This document shows positions 7,711 to 11,303 of a stretch of DNA of 11,303 bases, one piece after another. Under the pieces are notes generated by a model. That model did not search any database. It had not been told where the DNA came from and worked only from the letters and a program-made list of their open reading frames with translations. A program made the translations under genes and the position numbers. The DNA comes from Paraglomus occultum (lineage: Eukaryota > Glomeromycota > Glomeromycetes > Paraglomerales > Paraglomeraceae), in NCBI GenBank assembly GCA_910592205.1, contig CAJVPJ010001224.1:1-11303 (forward strand), written 5' to 3'. Numbering within the stretch: position 1 is the first letter of the stretch; each line of letters begins with the position of its first letter.

Positions 7711-8917
7711 ATTCCTTAATTCTTGACAGTTTGGGGCTACTGCCAATCTGGGTTTCTAATACTTTAGATTAGTATTTTTCCGTATCGCGTTGTAATTTTT
7801 TGATATATTAGTTCGCACATTTGGTATCTCTTTAATTAGATCATGGAAGATTTTTATCACCTGACTCGCTTTTCTTTTCTTCAACGTGTGTTATCCTTTA
7901 TAGATTTGTTCGTGTGTGGTGATATTGTTGACCTCAGTTTTGGACCGAGATGCCGAAATGTTCAGTTCAGACTCTGTCTCGGTTTAGACTATATATAACT
8001 TTTATCTATAAATGACAACCTACGCTGCCAAAATCATCGGGCCTATGTTTGAACGCAACAAATTAAGACTCCCAACACATCAAGACCCGAATCACTTGCC
8101 TTAGATCTTTATCGTTCTACGGTCCTCCATCTAATAAATATAGGTGTGTGTGTGTTAATTAATAGATGTTACCAGTCTAATCAGGTGGTATTCTAGTCTA
8201 ATACGCAAGCAGTCCTTCAGTCCCTGTCGTCCCACAGAGCAATAAGACTGCGGGTTGTCCTAATTGGATTGAGGAGAACTTTTTAAGAAAATTAGTAGTA
8301 GAGCCCTGATTAGTAGTATATTATTTCTTAATGATAGTAATATAACAATAAGCCGTGTCAACTGTGTGTATTATGCTTCGTAGATGGTATAATAATAAAA
8401 TCTGATGGGGTAAATTTTATTAACTAGGTTAGTAAGAAACCTGCTGCGCAAGCTACACAGCTTTGCTAATGTACAGAAACCATGTTATAGCCCAACAAGG
8501 ATTGAGTCATGTATTACGTTAGTTGCAAAAAATAACGAACGTCTATTTAAACTGTAATGCTTTAGTAATTATACGACATCTGGACAACTAATTGCGATGC
8601 ACGACAATACTTTCATTTACATAACCTTTTAGAATGTCATGTCAGATGTAAACAGATATTCCATAGTCAATGATAATGGATATAGACGCATTATCAGACA
8701 GTAGTGAGTCAACCTTTTAGTTACAGGGATATACATTAGTAGAGATGTAATATTTCACCGACAACATTATAGGATTGATGAACTAGCCACAAACATCACG
8801 AACGCCGCCACAAGATTTGATATCATGTGATTCAGATTCGCGATTTAATGATCTTCAGCTCGCTCTCTATTGCTACTCTCCTCTATTCTCCAATACATAC
8901 TGTACTCTTTCTATTAA
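7711..8917. other. 3' flank and intergenic stretch, no gene seen
   Basis: The 3' flank of the secreted-protein gene contains a small hairpin (AATACT 7758-7763 with AGTATT 7771-7776). From there to about 8850 both strands are closed by frequent stops, and no motif is recognised. 8858-8930 is pyrimidine-rich on the plus strand and ends at an ATG at 8931 that opens only 13 codons. It looks like a leader but leads to no gene. Confidence 0.5.
8144..8155. repeat. (GT)6 microsatellite
   Basis: Six perfect GT units, followed by TTAATTAATA. It is too short to mean much beyond being a potential length polymorphism. Confidence 0.8.
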
Positions 8918-8980
8918 TTCATTCTTTCATATGTTTGCGGCACAGGTTGGTCACACCATAAACATATAGTCAACAACTTA

Positions 8981-9185
8981 GTGGACCCATACGTTTGTTA
9001 CCAGCGACCACCAATTTTTTCGACAGAAAACTCAATCGGGTTAAACAGGTGCATTTCGTATGACGGACGCAAAAACTATATAATAATTTCTGATCATTAC
9101 TACGTAGTGCCATTTTTGAAACAGATGATAAATTCGCGCATATACTTAACGCCCACTTTATAAGAACTTCATACATAAAGGCAAA
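8981..9185 (+). mobile_element. Probable Helitron Rep remnant (RepHel fragment)
   Basis: Three plus-strand motifs occur in the order found in Helitron Rep proteins. First is VDPYVCYQR (8981-9007), against the family pattern D-x-Y-P-x-Y-R-R. Second is SDHYYVVPF (9089-9115), against D-N-R-W-V-V-P-Y, followed by N-x-x-I at 9131-9142 in place of N-x-H-I-N. Third is LYKNFIHKG (9156-9182), against (L/Y)-(F/Y)-K-Y-(V/I)-x-K-G. The first two share a frame; the third is in another frame after a TAA at 9161-9163. The gap between N-x-x-I and LYK is about eight residues shorter than usual, suggesting a deletion. KRYV at 9238 in a third frame may be the next conserved block (RYxS). The catalytic HUH and tyrosine motifs, the helicase and the element ends are all missing. 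It is a dead fragment if correct. The alignment is by eye and each motif is degenerate. Confidence 0.45.
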
Positions 9186-9270
9186 TTTTGGCATGTCTAC
9201 CCAATCTTTTGGAAGACTAAAACGGTCTACTTCAAACAAACGATATGTCCCTAAGAAAATGATCAAGTAA

Positions 9271-9659
9271 AATTAAATTAGTAGATTCATAGGTCATTTA
9301 TAATATCATTATAAATTTTCGCATGGCACATCATTACGTAAACGTCGAGTTTGGCTATACATATAATAGGTTTAGGTGACAAAAGATGATAGACACAATT
9401 ATCTGAAGTTATTAGGTATATTTCACATTTTGATAATATACGTAACTGACATTAATATTTTAGCATAGCTAGTATCATATCATTAGCGTTGGGTGACTTA
9501 TTACACTTTATTCGATGACGTTGTCAACACATTTACTGCAACAGTGCGTAGACTTAATATACGAATACTCAAGAATAAATATTTTATGTCGTTTAAGCAT
9601 CCGCTTTCTCTAGTTCTTTGGCATTTTTTTAACAAACCAACACGTACCAGTTAAGATAA
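9271..9659. other. AT-rich stretch, nothing recognised
   Basis: I looked here for a continuation of the Helitron-like fragment (blocks expected to read RLPVHL or WRLFEF) and found none in the plus frames. No other feature is seen. Confidence 0.5.
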
Positions 9660-9914
9660 TTATAAACTTTTTACTGCATAGGTAATACGTTTAACTAAAA
9701 CAATATCGTTATTTAACTTTACTTGCGGTATCATACTGCTAATAATTCTGAATAACTTACCAGTATTATTTATACAGTCACAGTAATGAAAACCTCTTGC
9801 AACAATACGTCTGCTGCCTTTTATTGCATGCAACGACGCCGTACTAGGTTTTGTTAGTAAAACATAATAAAGGTAGATATAGTGAACCAGCGCGACAATA
9901 GAATTACTGTTCAA
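9660..9914 (-). other. Unrecognised open frame, possible exon, low support
   Basis: A minus-strand open frame of 84 codons with a TTG, not ATG, at its left limit. Its middle reads TASLHAIKGSRRIVARGFHY, more balanced in composition than the local background. A perfect GTAAGT (9760-9755, minus) follows the codons for NNTG and could be a splice donor, with AG candidates downstream. No ATG, upstream exon or domain was identified. It may be chance. Confidence 0.2.
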
Positions 9915-11030
9915 AATTTTTGTCTCGTCTTAATGTAGAGCATTTTATGTTGTCTCTGCTACTAAATAAAAAGGTTTTACGACTAATACTAAAGTATTTT
10001 TACGATAATACGTTTTGTGTAAATTGAAAATATATTGTACGCGCAGTTCGGTGGTGCAAAGACGATGGTGGTGTTTGCCATACGTACAGATTTTCTTAGC
10101 CTAAATACTAAAACACTGCATCAATCGCTCGATTTATTTGGGCAAAAAAGATAACCGATTATTATAGGGACTGCTTTTAGACCGTATTTCATACCGAATA
10201 AAAAGGCTGCATACTTTAAGCGGATGATGGGTATAAAGGACGATGTCTTTGATCTGCGATATTGAAAAAATTGGTCGAAACCAAGAAAGTTATGAATGCT
10301 ATTATTGCTGCGACTAGCTAGTGTTTGTTCAGGAATTTTGAATAAATGTTTCGTCACAGTGTATGTGAATTGGTATATATATACTGTAGTTGGCACACAC
10401 TTGTGTATTACAAATTTTATGCGTAGTTGGAAGCCGTTTACTTGCATCATCACAAACTGTTCAAGATATGTGGCAATATCTTGAAAAAGATTTTTAAAAA
10501 ATTGATTGTTCCTCGCTCACGCAATACGCATTGACCTTAGCTACATGAATATTCAAAACTCTTCGTACTGAGCAGACTGCAAGCTTATTATATCATCAGA
10601 CATGAAATGACTATTCTCCATCAACTCATTATCCGAACTTGGTATTTAAAAAGAAAGTTTTGTATACAGTGGAGTGCCAGAACACGATAATAGTGTATAT
10701 AGTTATGTTTAGCATATAAGTATTGTTACCTATTACTGTACTGCTAATATCCGAGCCAGTTACAAAGCCGCGCGTATTGCGTTTTAATTACCATTTTCCG
10801 ATATCCAAATAAAAGCAACTGCATTGAAAATTGAGCAAGCTAATCTTGCCCCCTTGGCCGATTGTATGGGTTATTTTTATTGTGGAAAAAAATTGGTTTG
10901 AGTATGAATGGAATGTCGGAAAGCATGCACAATTCGGTCAGTACTGAAATTTACAATGAATTGAATGCATTATGCGTTTATTCAGATTTAGCAGTATTAG
11001 TATCATAAACTTTAAACATGTACTTTAGCT
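9915..11030. other. Intergenic stretch with one unrecognised 110-codon frame
   Basis: The longest item is a minus-strand frame at 10121-10453 (110 codons) rich in Phe, Ile, Tyr and Lys, with no motif. On the plus strand a short open piece near 10186-10264 reads FKRMMGIKDDVFDLRY and overlaps it. Neither can be assigned and both may be chance in AT-rich sequence. The rest of the stretch, which is the downstream flank of the kinase gene, shows nothing. Confidence 0.35.
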
Positions 11031-11036
11031 TTTATT
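11031..11036 (-). terminator. Polyadenylation signal of the kinase gene
   Basis: On the minus strand this reads AATAAA, 60 bases past the kinase stop codon. The spacing is normal for a fungal 3' UTR. No other AATAAA lies between the stop and this point on that strand. Confidence 0.5.
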
Positions 11037-11096
11037 CAATAATCTATTCTTTTCGAAACGTGATAAGGGCTTTACATCTGGATAATAAATAGTCTT

Positions 11097-11303
11097 TCAC
11101 ATGTTGTCATCCTCCACCTCATCATAAAGCTCTTCAATGACTGTCTGAACCGACCATGCATCCGGACGCTTATCAGGATCAGCATCGCAACATCGCTCAG
11201 CAAGTTTCTTGTATTCCTCTGGTGCGGAATCAGGCATCGATGGTCGCAGTCCCTCACAAACACGTATCGCCAAACATTTGTCAAACGACCAATCTCTAAA
11301 TGG
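11097..11303 (-). CDS. Protein kinase domain protein, C-terminal end (partial)
   Basis: The minus-strand frame runs in from beyond the window and ends at TGA 11097-11099, giving the last 68 residues. It covers the end of a eukaryotic protein kinase fold (subdomains X-XI). RDWSFDK at 3-9 lies in the loop after the F-helix. EGLRPSMPDSAPEEY is at 17-31, and the helix with CCDADPDKRPD is at 38-48. Arg46 is the invariant subdomain XI arginine that pairs with the APE glutamate. GLRP...P...Y...L...C...P-x-x-RP is the tyrosine-kinase-like type, which in Glomeromycotina forms very large families with just this wording. The usual Trp of the C-W pair is Cys39 here. The protein ends about ten residues after the fold with an acidic tail (DEVEDDN). 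The catalytic core lies outside the window, so activity and role cannot be judged. GC content is well above the flank. Confidence 0.85.
   Translation of the reverse strand, partial: PFRDWSFDKCLAIRVCEGLRPSMPDSAPEEYKKLAERCCDADPDKRPDAWSVQTVIEELYDEVEDDNM

Noticed and set aside
8970-9266. Minus-strand 98-residue frame
   Set aside because: No ATG at its limit and no recognisable motif. The opposite strand explains the region better as a Helitron Rep remnant.
11072-11284. Minus-strand 70-residue frame overlapping the kinase tail
   Set aside because: It is out of frame with the clear kinase reading, which gives DPDKRP and ends in a sensible stop.
1-11303. CRISPR array, bacterial operon, phage or defence system
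   Set aside because: There are no regularly spaced identical repeats with unique spacers, no dense co-directional genes and no prokaryotic signals. The window reads as fungal nuclear DNA.

Overview
The window looks like AT-rich, gene-poor nuclear DNA from a eukaryote, most likely a Mucoromycota fungus and probably a Glomeromycotina (arbuscular mycorrhizal) one. That call is an inference from four things. (1) The minus-strand kinase tail at the right edge has the wording common in the expanded kinase families of those fungi. (2) There is a small secreted Cys-rich protein with a Kex2-type site. (3) There are decayed Pif1-like helicase copies and probable Helitron Rep pieces. (4) A degenerate tandem repeat of the form TCGGYGAAATGAT lies at the left edge. 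There is no operon structure, no convincing Shine-Dalgarno site and no prokaryotic gene spacing.

Layout. 1-79: a 15-bp minisatellite. 80-5540: mostly non-coding, AT-rich DNA holding the remains of old coding elements, all on the minus strand. These are two eroded copies of the C-terminal part of a Pif1-family helicase (884-1081 and 3965-4213) and two diverged copies of an unrecognised peptide-coding segment (around 4909-5067 and 5423-5539). Between them lie a three-copy tandem repeat of about 113 bp (2750-3066) and an ATTC/GAAT low-complexity inverted repeat (3462-3545). 5540-6900: nothing firm.

6902-7710 is the one well-formed gene. It has a TATA box, a CT-rich leader, a signal peptide, a pro-region, a dibasic Kex2-type site and an eight-cysteine domain. 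A single in-frame TAG separates the pro-region from the rest. 7711-8917 is empty apart from a short GT repeat. 8981-9185 (+) carries three motifs, in the right order, that resemble a Helitron Rep protein, in different frames and so dead. 9270-11030 is again without recognisable genes. 11097-11303 (-) is the last 68 residues of a protein kinase domain protein that runs out of the window; it has a polyadenylation signal at 11031-11036.

The genes do not form a pathway. The picture is a secreted-protein gene and a signalling-kinase gene sitting in a repeat graveyard, as in fast-evolving compartments of fungal genomes. I did not find a clear new multi-gene system. The most interesting items are the interrupted secreted gene and a duplicated unknown peptide segment whose substitutions fall mainly on third codon positions, evidence that it was once under coding selection.
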